A DNA stretch of 6,981 bases from CAYPJE01 sp964410945 (GTDB lineage Bacteria > Fidelibacterota > Marinisomatia > Marinisomatales > TCS56). The stretch is taken from contig CAYPJE010000076.1 in NCBI GenBank assembly GCA_964410945.1, positions 1 through 6,981 on the forward strand, written 5' to 3'. The position numbers and the translations under genes are program-made. Below are positions 1 to 5,819 of the stretch, one piece after another. Every line of letters starts with the position of its first letter. The stretch's first letter is position 1. The notes beneath the pieces are model-generated. The model did no database searches. It was not told where the DNA came from and was given only the letters and a program-made list of their open reading frames with translations.

Positions 1-607
1 TGAAATGCTCAGAATAGACCATCAGGCAACCGGCCGTCGAACCGCGGTAAAGGATTCGCACCCCCAGCAGACATTCACTGCCTCGCCATTTTTCCTGATT
101 TAATATCACCGACCAGGCCTGCCCAATATCCTTCTGCTGAAACAACATACATTCATCCTGCTTCAGCAAGGTCTGGATTATTTCGTTGTCATAGGAAATA
201 AACTCATTGAATTTTTTACTGGAAGCCTTTTGCAGGGTATATCCGTTACTCATTGGATCAATCATATAAAAGGCATTCTCATAATTGGTATTCAGGGCCG
301 CCAACAGTTCAAAAACATTTGTCAGCAATGCCTCGTAGTAGACCCGACCCTGCCCCATGCGATTATTAGGCCGGATTGGTTCGCTACCTTCAATAATGGT
401 CGCTGTCTGTGATGGTAACTTATCTTTCTGAATTCCAATTGAAGGGAAAAACAAGGAGAAGAGTAATGCGATGGCTACTAATATTCTGGCAATTGTAAAA
501 ACCGAACCGCTCGGTTCAGGAAATATGAATAAAAGAATAAATAATATAATGATAAGCAGATTGAACCATAATCGTGTGCTGTCGATGTTTATTTGAGGAA
601 ATCTCAT
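1..607 (-). CDS. Membrane-anchored GAF-domain sensor protein, 3'-truncated by the window edge
   Basis: An open frame of 202 codons starts at ATG 605-607 and runs off the left edge without a stop, so the C-terminal output domain is not visible. The start follows AGGGG closely. It is the only ATG before the second half of the frame, and an upstream in-frame TAA closes off longer versions. Residues about 14-30 and 36-54 are two strongly hydrophobic helices joined by a short turn (PEPSGS), which suggests an inner-membrane hairpin with both ends in the cytoplasm. Residues about 88-202 are soluble. The pattern of a helix (YYEALLTNVFELLAAL), then hydrophobic strands (NAFYMID, CLLGVRILYRG, GCLMVYSE), resembles a GAF small-molecule or redox sensor domain. 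The GAF assignment rests on this pattern, not on catalytic residues. In such proteins the missing part is often a histidine kinase, diguanylate cyclase or PP2C-type phosphatase, and none can be chosen here. It lies 52 bases after the anti-sigma gene. Confidence 0.7.
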   Translation of the reverse strand, partial: MRFPQINIDSTRLWFNLLIIILFILLFIFPEPSGSVFTIARILVAIALLFSLFFPSIGIQKDKLPSQTATIIEGSEPIRPNNRMGQGRVYYEALLTNVFELLAALNTNYENAFYMIDPMSNGYTLQKASSKKFNEFISYDNEIIQTLLKQDECMLFQQKDIGQAWSVILNQEKWRGSECLLGVRILYRGSTAGCLMVYSEHF

Positions 608-659
608 TTCCCCTAACTTACACAGACTTATATTTTATGTAAAAGGGAGAATTTGGAAC
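608..659 (-). promoter_or_regulatory. AT-rich spacer before the GAF gene with a possible weak promoter
   Basis: This 52-base spacer separates the anti-sigma stop codon from the GAF gene. On the minus strand it carries TAAAAT (632-637), five of six matches to a sigma-70 -10 box, about 25 bases before the ATG. There is no convincing -35 box at 16-18 bases. A 5-bp inverted repeat (TTACA/TGTAA) with a long loop is too weak for a terminator, and no run of U follows it. Read-through from the sigma/anti-sigma genes is as likely as a separate promoter. Confidence 0.2.
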
Positions 660-1217
660 TTATTCCTGGGCCCCGACCAGCTTCATCCTATCCTGGTGGT
701 AAGCGTCAACATCAGGAAGAGTTTTTGTTGCTTCCAGCGAGTCATCGGCAGTTTCTTCGGATTTAGCAAAATTCGATTGATCCAACTCGGGAATCTGGTC
801 GACCGGTATCTCATTGGCCGTATTGACATAGGGGGCTGGCTTCAATACCGGCCCTGGAGCAGATGGCACCAGCTGAATCCCAACGGTAATAATCCCTACT
901 ACTACTGCCAGCATTAAACCGGCATAGAGCGGTGTAAAACCGAAGATTCGCGATTCAGAACGCGCACTACCGGATTGCAACACTCTGTTTTTGACTTTGG
1001 CCTGCTTGATTCTGGCATCGAGCTTGATCATAAAATCATCCGATGTTGCCTTGGCAGGCATATTTTTCAGGCCGCTTAATAACGAACTGAATTCATCAAC
1101 CTGGATTTTACAATCGGGATTACTGCTAATAAAATCTTCGAATTCCTGGCGTTTTGCCAGGCTCAAATTGTTTTCTATATAATCTGATATAAGGTCTTCA
1201 AACTGATAGCGATCCAT
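660..1217 (-). CDS. Single-pass membrane anti-sigma factor (partner of the upstream ECF sigma)
   Basis: A 185-residue protein that most likely binds and inhibits the sigma factor encoded just before it. The N-terminal part (about 1-94) is cytoplasmic. Its segment FEDLISDYIENNLSLAKRQEFE resembles the start of anti-sigma domains (a short helix, then 'LS..e...FE'). The usual zinc motif H-x3-C-x2-C is absent: only one cysteine (C36) exists in the whole protein, with S32 and Q39 at the other ligand positions. Residues about 95-116 (PLYAGLMLAVVVGIITVGIQL) form one transmembrane helix. The remaining 69 residues are proline-rich, then acidic, and should lie in the periplasm. No sequence family is certain; the role is inferred from position and architecture. 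The start is fixed by a TAG directly upstream of the ATG. The best ribosome site, AGGAG at 1230-1234, is 12 bases away and touches the sigma stop codon, so translation may depend on coupling. Confidence 0.8.
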   Translation of the reverse strand: MDRYQFEDLISDYIENNLSLAKRQEFEDFISSNPDCKIQVDEFSSLLSGLKNMPAKATSDDFMIKLDARIKQAKVKNRVLQSGSARSESRIFGFTPLYAGLMLAVVVGIITVGIQLVPSAPGPVLKPAPYVNTANEIPVDQIPELDQSNFAKSEETADDSLEATKTLPDVDAYHQDRMKLVGAQE

Positions 1218-1233
1218 CTATACGCGTTTCTCC

Positions 1234-1803
1234 TTATCTATAATCTTTCAAGGCTTTCTGTAATTGCAACCTTGCTCGGTTAATCCGTGATTTGACCGTG
1301 CCCAACGGAACATCGACTATGTTACTTATTTCTTCGTAAGAAAGTTCCTGGATATCACGTAAAATTATTACCGTCCGGAAATGCAGGGGCAGAGTCTGAA
1401 TGGCCTGCTGAATCTGCTTCTCAGCATACTGTTCCTGCACTATCTGACCTGACTCGGCTTCCACTGCCGGCAGCTCATATTCACGTTCCTCACGGCCCAT
1501 TTGGCTGAGATTGGTCACTTTGTGGCGCTTCTTCTTTCTCAGTTCAGTCTTGGCAAGATTGCCGGCAATGGTATATATCCAGGTAGAAAACTTGGCAATG
1601 TTCCGATAGTAGTGGCGGTGAGTATATAACTTCAGTAATGTATCCTGAACAATATCTTCCGCCTGCTCATCATCATTTACAAAACGATAGGCAAAATTCA
1701 TCAAACGATCGCGATAACGATTGACAAGTTCGACGTACGCTTGCTCATCGCCTTTTTGAAAGCGATCAATCAATTCTTCATCAGTATATCGGAAATTATT
1801 CAT
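1234..1803 (-). CDS. ECF-family RNA polymerase sigma factor (sigma-70 family, RpoE-like)
   Basis: A 189-residue alternative sigma factor that directs RNA polymerase to a stress or envelope regulon. Region 2 spans about residues 20-92: the core-binding stretch EDIVQDTLLKLY (49-60) and the -10-recognition stretch KFSTWIYTIAGNLAKTELRK (71-90). A linker follows, with no region 3, as is typical of the ECF group. Region 4 spans about 128-186, with a helix-turn-helix in LSYEEISNIVDVPLGTVKSR for -35 contact. A longer frame opens at 1848, but its extra 15 residues (MNLNSQSSYSGPWGK) are not sigma-like and lack a ribosome site. The ATG at 1801-1803 is preceded by GGGGGAAA and gives the usual ECF N-terminus (MNNFRYTDEELIDRFQKGD). 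From this start it overlaps holA by 8 bases. The anti-sigma gene follows after 16 bases. The pairing is the standard ECF arrangement; the inducing signal and target promoters are unknown. Confidence 0.93.
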   Translation of the reverse strand: MNNFRYTDEELIDRFQKGDEQAYVELVNRYRDRLMNFAYRFVNDDEQAEDIVQDTLLKLYTHRHYYRNIAKFSTWIYTIAGNLAKTELRKKKRHKVTNLSQMGREEREYELPAVEAESGQIVQEQYAEKQIQQAIQTLPLHFRTVIILRDIQELSYEEISNIVDVPLGTVKSRINRARLQLQKALKDYR

Positions 1804-2779
1804 TTTCCCCCAGGGCCCTGAATAAGAAGATTGCGAGTTCAGATTCATCAGTGGTTACCGTACTCTTGATTCTCCGGTCAATTGCAACCAGTAATTCCAG
1901 CGCAAGATCAATTTCCTCATAACTGTATTTTTTACTAAAACCACCCAACCGTTTCCGAACGGAGGGCGGAAGAGGAATGTAACCAGAAACGGGAGCGGAA
2001 GTTCCACCGGAAATTTTCAGGTATAACAATTCAGAATACAGGGTCGATAATTGATAGACCAATGATATCAGCGATATCCCCTGGGCCAGCAATGCCCGAC
2101 CAAGAACCTGCGATTGTCCTAATTTCCGCCCAGCTACAGCCAGAAGAAATTCCCATTGACGATGTTCGCGACGCCATCCGGAAAACTGACTTACCATATC
2201 CATATTCAGAGCCGTACCAGGTTCAATTCCCAGACAGATTTTTTCAATCTCATTAGCAATATGGTATACCGAGTCCCCGGCGATCCCAAGGACTGTATCA
2301 ACAATCTCCCGGTCAGCCTGAATCTGTTTTTCATGAAAAAAGTATTTTGCCCATTTCCTTAGTTCCGATTCGAATGGTTTTCTGGTGTTGATCGCCTCGA
2401 CCTTTTTGGCAATATTACGGTAAATTGATTTCTGGCTCCCAAACTCGTCATCAATAATAACCAGACAATGATTGGGAATAGGCTGATTACAGTAATCTAT
2501 CAGCTGCTGCCGGTATGGTTGTTTGATTTTCTGGGCATTCCTCAGTATAAAAATCTTTCGCGAGCTGAATAAATCAGTGTGACGGAGAGCATCGATAATT
2601 TCACGGCTGCCGAATTCATCGGGCAATAATAACTGCCGTTGAAGTTTCTCCCCTGCCGAAAACTCACTCTCAATTTGATCAACAATAAACTGCTGCAGAT
2701 AATAATCATCACCCTGCAGTAAATACACAGGGGCAATGGATCCGGATTGAATCTGTCGTATTGCTGTTTTCAGTTCCAT
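1796..2779 (-). CDS. holA: DNA polymerase III subunit delta (clamp-loader subunit)
   Basis: A 327-residue protein, close to the usual size for the delta subunit, which opens the beta sliding clamp within the clamp-loader complex during replication. The N-terminal domain starts with the family signature VYLLQGDDYYL (18-28). Then come DLFSSRKIFILRNAQKIK (69-86) and the strand LVIIDD (106-111). No Walker A motif is seen, as expected, because delta resembles an AAA+ fold but does not bind ATP. The middle domain includes GDSVYHIANEIEKI (168-181), the typical 'l.nEieKl' stretch. The C-terminal collar domain contains HRQWEFLLAVAGRKL (206-220) and ends in DRRIKSTVTTDESELAIFLF (301-320). The start ATG overlaps the putP stop as TAATG, so it is probably translated by reinitiation. 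The gene end overlaps the ECF sigma start by 8 bases. Assignment is by motif order and length. Confidence 0.93.
   Translation of the reverse strand: MELKTAIRQIQSGSIAPVYLLQGDDYYLQQFIVDQIESEFSAGEKLQRQLLLPDEFGSREIIDALRHTDLFSSRKIFILRNAQKIKQPYRQQLIDYCNQPIPNHCLVIIDDEFGSQKSIYRNIAKKVEAINTRKPFESELRKWAKYFFHEKQIQADREIVDTVLGIAGDSVYHIANEIEKICLGIEPGTALNMDMVSQFSGWRREHRQWEFLLAVAGRKLGQSQVLGRALLAQGISLISLVYQLSTLYSELLYLKISGGTSAPVSGYIPLPPSVRKRLGGFSKKYSYEEIDLALELLVAIDRRIKSTVTTDESELAIFLFRALGENE
1804..1812 (-). promoter_or_regulatory. Ribosome binding site deciding the sigma-factor start
   Basis: The minus strand reads TGGGGGAAA directly before the ATG at 1801-1803, inside the end of holA. The longer alternative start at 1848 has no purine-rich site at a useful distance, so this G-run favours the shorter protein. 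Its distance from the ATG (3 bases from the last G) is on the short side. Confidence 0.5.
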
Positions 2780-4227
2780 TAAGCGCTGTCAGATCGGGGA
2801 CTCAAATTACTACCAATCACCACCGCAATAAAAGCAGCAATGAAACCTGGCACTAATGAGTAAAGAGTACCGGACAATGGCGAGTTATCCCAGATTATCA
2901 CGGTACTGAATCCTGTTATCATACCTGCCAGCACACCATTCCGGCTGGTCTTCTTCCACCATAAGGTCAGCAGCAAAGCGGGGCCGAATGCTGCCCCCAG
3001 TCCACCCCAGGCAAACAGAACCTTATCGAAAATCGAAGCCGGCAGGCGGGAAAGGAAGATCGCACAAATTCCGATTATTAAAGTAACACCTCTGGAAATG
3101 CGTACCAGCTGCCGCTGGGTCAGGCCTGGCTTAAATGTCTGGTGATAGACATCTTCGGAGATCGATGAGGTGGTAACCAGCAATTGTGAGTCAGCGGTAG
3201 ACATCATCGCCGCCAGGGCGCCACAGATTAGAATTCCCGCAAACCAGGCCGGGAAAATATTGACAGCCAGCTCGGGCATCATTTTTTCAGGATCACTGAA
3301 ATATTCCGGGCCAAAATAGGCCAGAGCGACCAGGCCCATCAGTACGGCACCACCATAAGCCAGTACAGCCCAGACACTGGCAATCCGACGGGAAATCCTG
3401 ATATCCTTTACTGAACGAATACTCATATAACGGGCTAACAGGTGGGGCTGGCCCATATAACCCATTCCGACACCGAAGCCACCCAGGATACCGGACACCA
3501 GTGACCAGCCTGTCCTGCCTCCCGTGACAGATAAGAACTCCGGGTTAATAGCACTCAATCTTGTTTCGAGGCCACCCCATCCACCCAGCTGGCTTAAAGT
3601 GACCAGGGGCAATACAACTAAAGTAATCAGCATGATCCAGCCCTGAACGAAATCGGTCCAGGCCACGGCAATAAAACCACCCATCAAAGTATAGAATACA
3701 ATTATAGCCGCACCGGTCAATATTCCGGAAAGATGGGTCCAACCGAAAGCCTGTTCCAGTGATTTACCGGCTGCATCGAACTGGGCAGCAATATAAAAAG
3801 TGAAACAGAAAGTAATTATGGCAGTGGCAACCAGGCGCAATGCCTGATCTTTTCCACCGAAATTCATTTCGAAAAACCGGGGCAGGGTCAGGGCACCATA
3901 TTGCTCACTGGCCTGGCGCAGTTTGCTGGCGATCAGGCTCCAGGATACGATGATTCCGGTAACTCCCCCAATGGCGGTCCAGAAGGCAGGTTCCAGCTTC
4001 GTTCCGGAAGGATCGCCTAATCCACTGAGGTATGCCAATCCGGTAAGGCCCAGCAGCATCCAACCGCTTTCACCGGATGCCCGTTCAGAAAATGCCACCA
4101 CCCAGGGACCCAATTTGCGACCAGCCAGTAAATAATCGGGCAATGTTTTAGTCATCCGGGCCGTAATCACCCCCACTGTCAGAATCGCGATCAAATAGAA
4201 TATAAAGCCAACTGCTACGGCGGACAT
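2779..4227 (-). CDS. putP: Sodium/solute symporter, SSS family, PutP (sodium/proline) type
   Basis: A 482-residue inner-membrane transporter, with about 12-13 hydrophobic segments, that couples solute uptake (probably proline) to sodium entry. Family marks in order: DYLLAGRKLGPWVVAFSE (31-48); the TM2 substrate/sodium stretch ASGESGW (50-56); LTLPRFFE (113-120); WTDFVQG (190-196); GYMGQPHLLARYMS (256-269); AAMMSTADSQLL (339-350), whose S343-T344 match the sodium-binding Ser-Thr pair of Escherichia coli PutP; and SRNGVLAGMITG (428-439). One key difference is that the sodium-linked Asp55 of E. coli PutP corresponds to Gly52, with a Glu at 53. Proline is therefore the best guess rather than certain, and another amino acid or organic solute is possible. 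A good ribosome site, GAGGAG (4233-4238), lies 5 bases before the ATG. It follows uppP by 62 bases and overlaps holA by one base. Confidence 0.88.
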   Translation of the reverse strand: MSAVAVGFIFYLIAILTVGVITARMTKTLPDYLLAGRKLGPWVVAFSERASGESGWMLLGLTGLAYLSGLGDPSGTKLEPAFWTAIGGVTGIIVSWSLIASKLRQASEQYGALTLPRFFEMNFGGKDQALRLVATAIITFCFTFYIAAQFDAAGKSLEQAFGWTHLSGILTGAAIIVFYTLMGGFIAVAWTDFVQGWIMLITLVVLPLVTLSQLGGWGGLETRLSAINPEFLSVTGGRTGWSLVSGILGGFGVGMGYMGQPHLLARYMSIRSVKDIRISRRIASVWAVLAYGGAVLMGLVALAYFGPEYFSDPEKMMPELAVNIFPAWFAGILICGALAAMMSTADSQLLVTTSSISEDVYHQTFKPGLTQRQLVRISRGVTLIIGICAIFLSRLPASIFDKVLFAWGGLGAAFGPALLLTLWWKKTSRNGVLAGMITGFSTVIIWDNSPLSGTLYSLVPGFIAAFIAVVIGSNLSPRSDSA

Positions 4228-4238
4228 AAATACTCCTC

Positions 4239-4309
4239 AGTTAATGAACCAAACATAATCCCCGGACAATTAACGCCCGTTTTGCCATATTAACTAAATA
4301 AAGTTAATA
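4239..4309. repeat. Cluster of four GTTAAT/ATTAAC sites including an 8-bp inverted repeat
   Basis: The spacer between uppP and putP, together with the last codons of uppP, holds GTTAAT at 4240-4245 and 4303-4308 and its complement ATTAAC at 4269-4274 and 4289-4294. The last two sites form a perfect 8-bp inverted repeat, TATTAACT (4288-4295) and AGTTAATA (4302-4309), separated by 6 bases and spanning the uppP stop codon. The outer copies also belong to a 12-base near-direct repeat (AGTTAATGAACC and AGTTAATAAACC, one mismatch). No T-run follows the hairpin on the transcribed strand, so it does not look like a rho-independent terminator. It could be an operator for putP or simply a chance A+T-rich pattern. 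Confidence 0.35.
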
Positions 4310-5054
4310 AACCTACCAATAAACAGTAGACACCAAACCAGTGGAATTTACCTGATTTAAGAGTGCTTAATAAAATCTTCAAGGCTACGATCCCAGTTAA
4401 AAAGGAGCTTATAAATCCAATCCAGACCGCTCCATTCCATAAAGCCTGGTTCCCATTCTGGAACAGATCGAGGATCTGTAACAAGCCGGCGCCAATAATC
4501 GCCGGAATAGCCAGTAGAAATGAAAAGCGGGCGGCTGTACTGCGGTCAACACCCAGGAACAGGGCGGTGGTGATTGTCGCTCCGGAGCGCGATATTCCCG
4601 GAGTAATTGCCAGGGCCTGGGCAACACCGATCAACAGACCCGAGAATGGACTGACCGTATTGGTAATAGTTTTACTCCATCGGGAAAAGATCAAGGCTGT
4701 TCCGGTGATTAATAAGGCTATGCCCACAACCGTCAGGCTGGTAAAAGCCGCCTCCACTGCATCCATCAGGTATAATCCAACCAAAACAGCCGGAAGGGTT
4801 CCGACTATAATTGCCAGAATCAATTTCTGCGTAGAATAATCCCGCAACGAAGTAAGTATCCCAATCAGGTCCTTCCAGAATACGAATACAATGCTGAGTA
4901 AACTACCCAGATGAACGGCAATCTCAAATGTCAGGCCAGGTGTGGAGATTCCCAGTAATCGTTGCCCAATCACCAGATGCCCGGAGCTGCTGATTGGTAA
5001 AAACTCAGTGATTCCCTGCAGAACACCAAGTAGGATTGCTTCAATAATATTCAT
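4290..5054 (-). CDS. uppP: Undecaprenyl-diphosphatase (UppP/BacA)
   Basis: A 254-residue multi-pass inner-membrane phosphatase, near the usual family length. It converts undecaprenyl diphosphate to undecaprenyl phosphate, regenerating the lipid carrier for peptidoglycan and other surface polymers, and its overproduction gives bacitracin resistance. Both family signatures are intact. The first is LGVLQGITEFLPISSSGHL (9-27), with the (Q/E)xxxE residues Q13 and E17, the PxSSSGH loop and H26. The second is TPGISRSGATI (151-161), with the catalytic arginine R156. LTFEIAVHLGSLLSI (41-55) and RFSFLLAIPAI are also typical. The ATG is preceded by AAGGGG. It lies 63 bases after pgeF, so peptidoglycan-related genes sit side by side, and 62 bases before putP. 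A possible promoter lies in the upstream spacer. Confidence 0.96.
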   Translation of the reverse strand: MNIIEAILLGVLQGITEFLPISSSGHLVIGQRLLGISTPGLTFEIAVHLGSLLSIVFVFWKDLIGILTSLRDYSTQKLILAIIVGTLPAVLVGLYLMDAVEAAFTSLTVVGIALLITGTALIFSRWSKTITNTVSPFSGLLIGVAQALAITPGISRSGATITTALFLGVDRSTAARFSFLLAIPAIIGAGLLQILDLFQNGNQALWNGAVWIGFISSFLTGIVALKILLSTLKSGKFHWFGVYCLLVGLLTLFS

Positions 5055-5089
5055 ATGCCCCTTGAATTTTAGTGGGAAATATAACCGGA

Positions 5090-5104
5090 ATAATCGGGAT
5101 TATA
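5090..5104 (-). promoter_or_regulatory. Possible uppP promoter -10 box overlapping a 14-base palindrome
   Basis: In the 63-base pgeF-uppP spacer the minus strand has a perfect TATAAT (5099-5104), about 45 bases before the uppP ATG. A hyphenated palindrome, ATAATC-GG-GATTAT on the plus strand (5090-5103), overlaps it. No good -35 hexamer is found 16-18 bases upstream, so the promoter call is tentative. The 6-bp arms could be a repressor site over the promoter, but the 2-base centre rules out a stable RNA hairpin with all pairs formed. Confidence 0.3.
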
Positions 5105-5117
5105 AAACGCGAACAAA

Positions 5118-5810
5118 TTATTGATTCCGATTCCATCCTAACAATGCCCGCATCCGTCCGGCGGTTTTACCATCCCGGCGATAGGAGTGGTATTGCCTGG
5201 AATCCATAAAGGAATCCAATTGCATATCAATTATATTTCCGGCCAGCACGCCATGCTTTTGCAGTTCGTGTATGGCAAATCCCGGCAGGTCCAGTTGCCA
5301 CCGGTCTCCTTTTGCGGCTTGACGGAATTGAGACGAAAATTGCTCGGCAACTTCCGGGCCGACTTCAAAACTTTCCTGGCGAATGCTGGGACCGATCAGA
5401 GCCTTAAGATCACTGGTTACTGCACCGGCTGATTGCATCTGTTTGATACTATTCTCAATTATTCCGGCCGCAGCCCCCCTCCAACCGGCATGGATCAAGC
5501 CCAGAATCCGATTCTTCGTATCGACCAGAAATAATGGAATGCAATCGGCCACCTGAAGGGAAAGAAATAAATCAGTTCGTCTGGTTACAAGCCCATCGGT
5601 GGAATTGAAAATACCTTGTCGATCGGCTTGCCGGACAGTAGCCGAATGAACCTGTTCGGGTATACAAACCATATCCGCTTCAAGTCCCATTTCGTGTATA
5701 AAATCTTCCCTTGTAAGCAGTGGTGACCCAAATGTTTCCCGCAGAGAAATTACAGCAGTTAAGTCGGATATGGACAGATGCGCTGCCAGGTCCAGAATGG
5801 GGATCGACAT
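5118..5810 (-). CDS. pgeF: Peptidoglycan editing factor PgeF (YfiH, multicopper polyphenol oxidase/laccase domain)
   Basis: A 230-residue, probably cytoplasmic enzyme of the DUF152/Cu-oxidase_4 family. In E. coli the homologue keeps peptidoglycan stem peptides correct by acting on precursors carrying L-serine in place of L-alanine; other members have been reported as laccases or purine-nucleoside enzymes. The metal-site triad is present: H55 in EQVHSA, C90 in VADCIPLFL and H107 in HAGWRG. Further marks are TDGLVT (71-76), IGPSI...FEVG (139-151) and YHSYRRDGKTAGRM (207-220). An unusual point is that the conserved Cys-Thr before the SYRRDG motif appears here as D199-S200; this is not one of the metal ligands. 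The N-terminus is somewhat shorter than in E. coli. The gene starts 9 bases after the upstream ligand-binding gene with no clear ribosome site, so translation is probably coupled to it. uppP follows. Confidence 0.93.
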   Translation of the reverse strand: MSIPILDLAAHLSISDLTAVISLRETFGSPLLTREDFIHEMGLEADMVCIPEQVHSATVRQADRQGIFNSTDGLVTRRTDLFLSLQVADCIPLFLVDTKNRILGLIHAGWRGAAAGIIENSIKQMQSAGAVTSDLKALIGPSIRQESFEVGPEVAEQFSSQFRQAAKGDRWQLDLPGFAIHELQKHGVLAGNIIDMQLDSFMDSRQYHSYRRDGKTAGRMRALLGWNRNQ

Positions 5811-5819
5811 AAATTCTGG

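Noticed and set aside
605..613. Very short spacing between G-rich ribosome sites and ATG in the GAF, sigma and uppP genes as a special initiation signal
   Set aside because: If pairing is counted from the first A/G of each run, the spacing is near normal, and putP has a standard GAGGAG at 5 bases, so no unusual mechanism is needed.
1804..1848. Longer N-terminus for the sigma factor starting at 1848
   Set aside because: The extra 15 residues do not resemble sigma factors, no ribosome site precedes that ATG, and it would lengthen the overlap with holA to 53 bases.
1860..1900. GGAATT resembling an ECF -35 box inside the end of holA, as an autoregulated sigma promoter
   Set aside because: No matching -10 element is found at 16-17 bases, and the bases are constrained by HolA coding.
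4255..4280. Possible terminator hairpin between uppP and putP (CGGGC/GTCCG)
   Set aside because: The stem is only 5 bp with one wobble pair and no T-run follows, so a rho-independent terminator is not supported.
4363..4839. A 158-codon open frame on the plus strand inside uppP
   Set aside because: It lies wholly antisense to an unmistakable uppP gene, its protein has no recognisable domain, and such frames commonly arise opposite membrane-protein genes.
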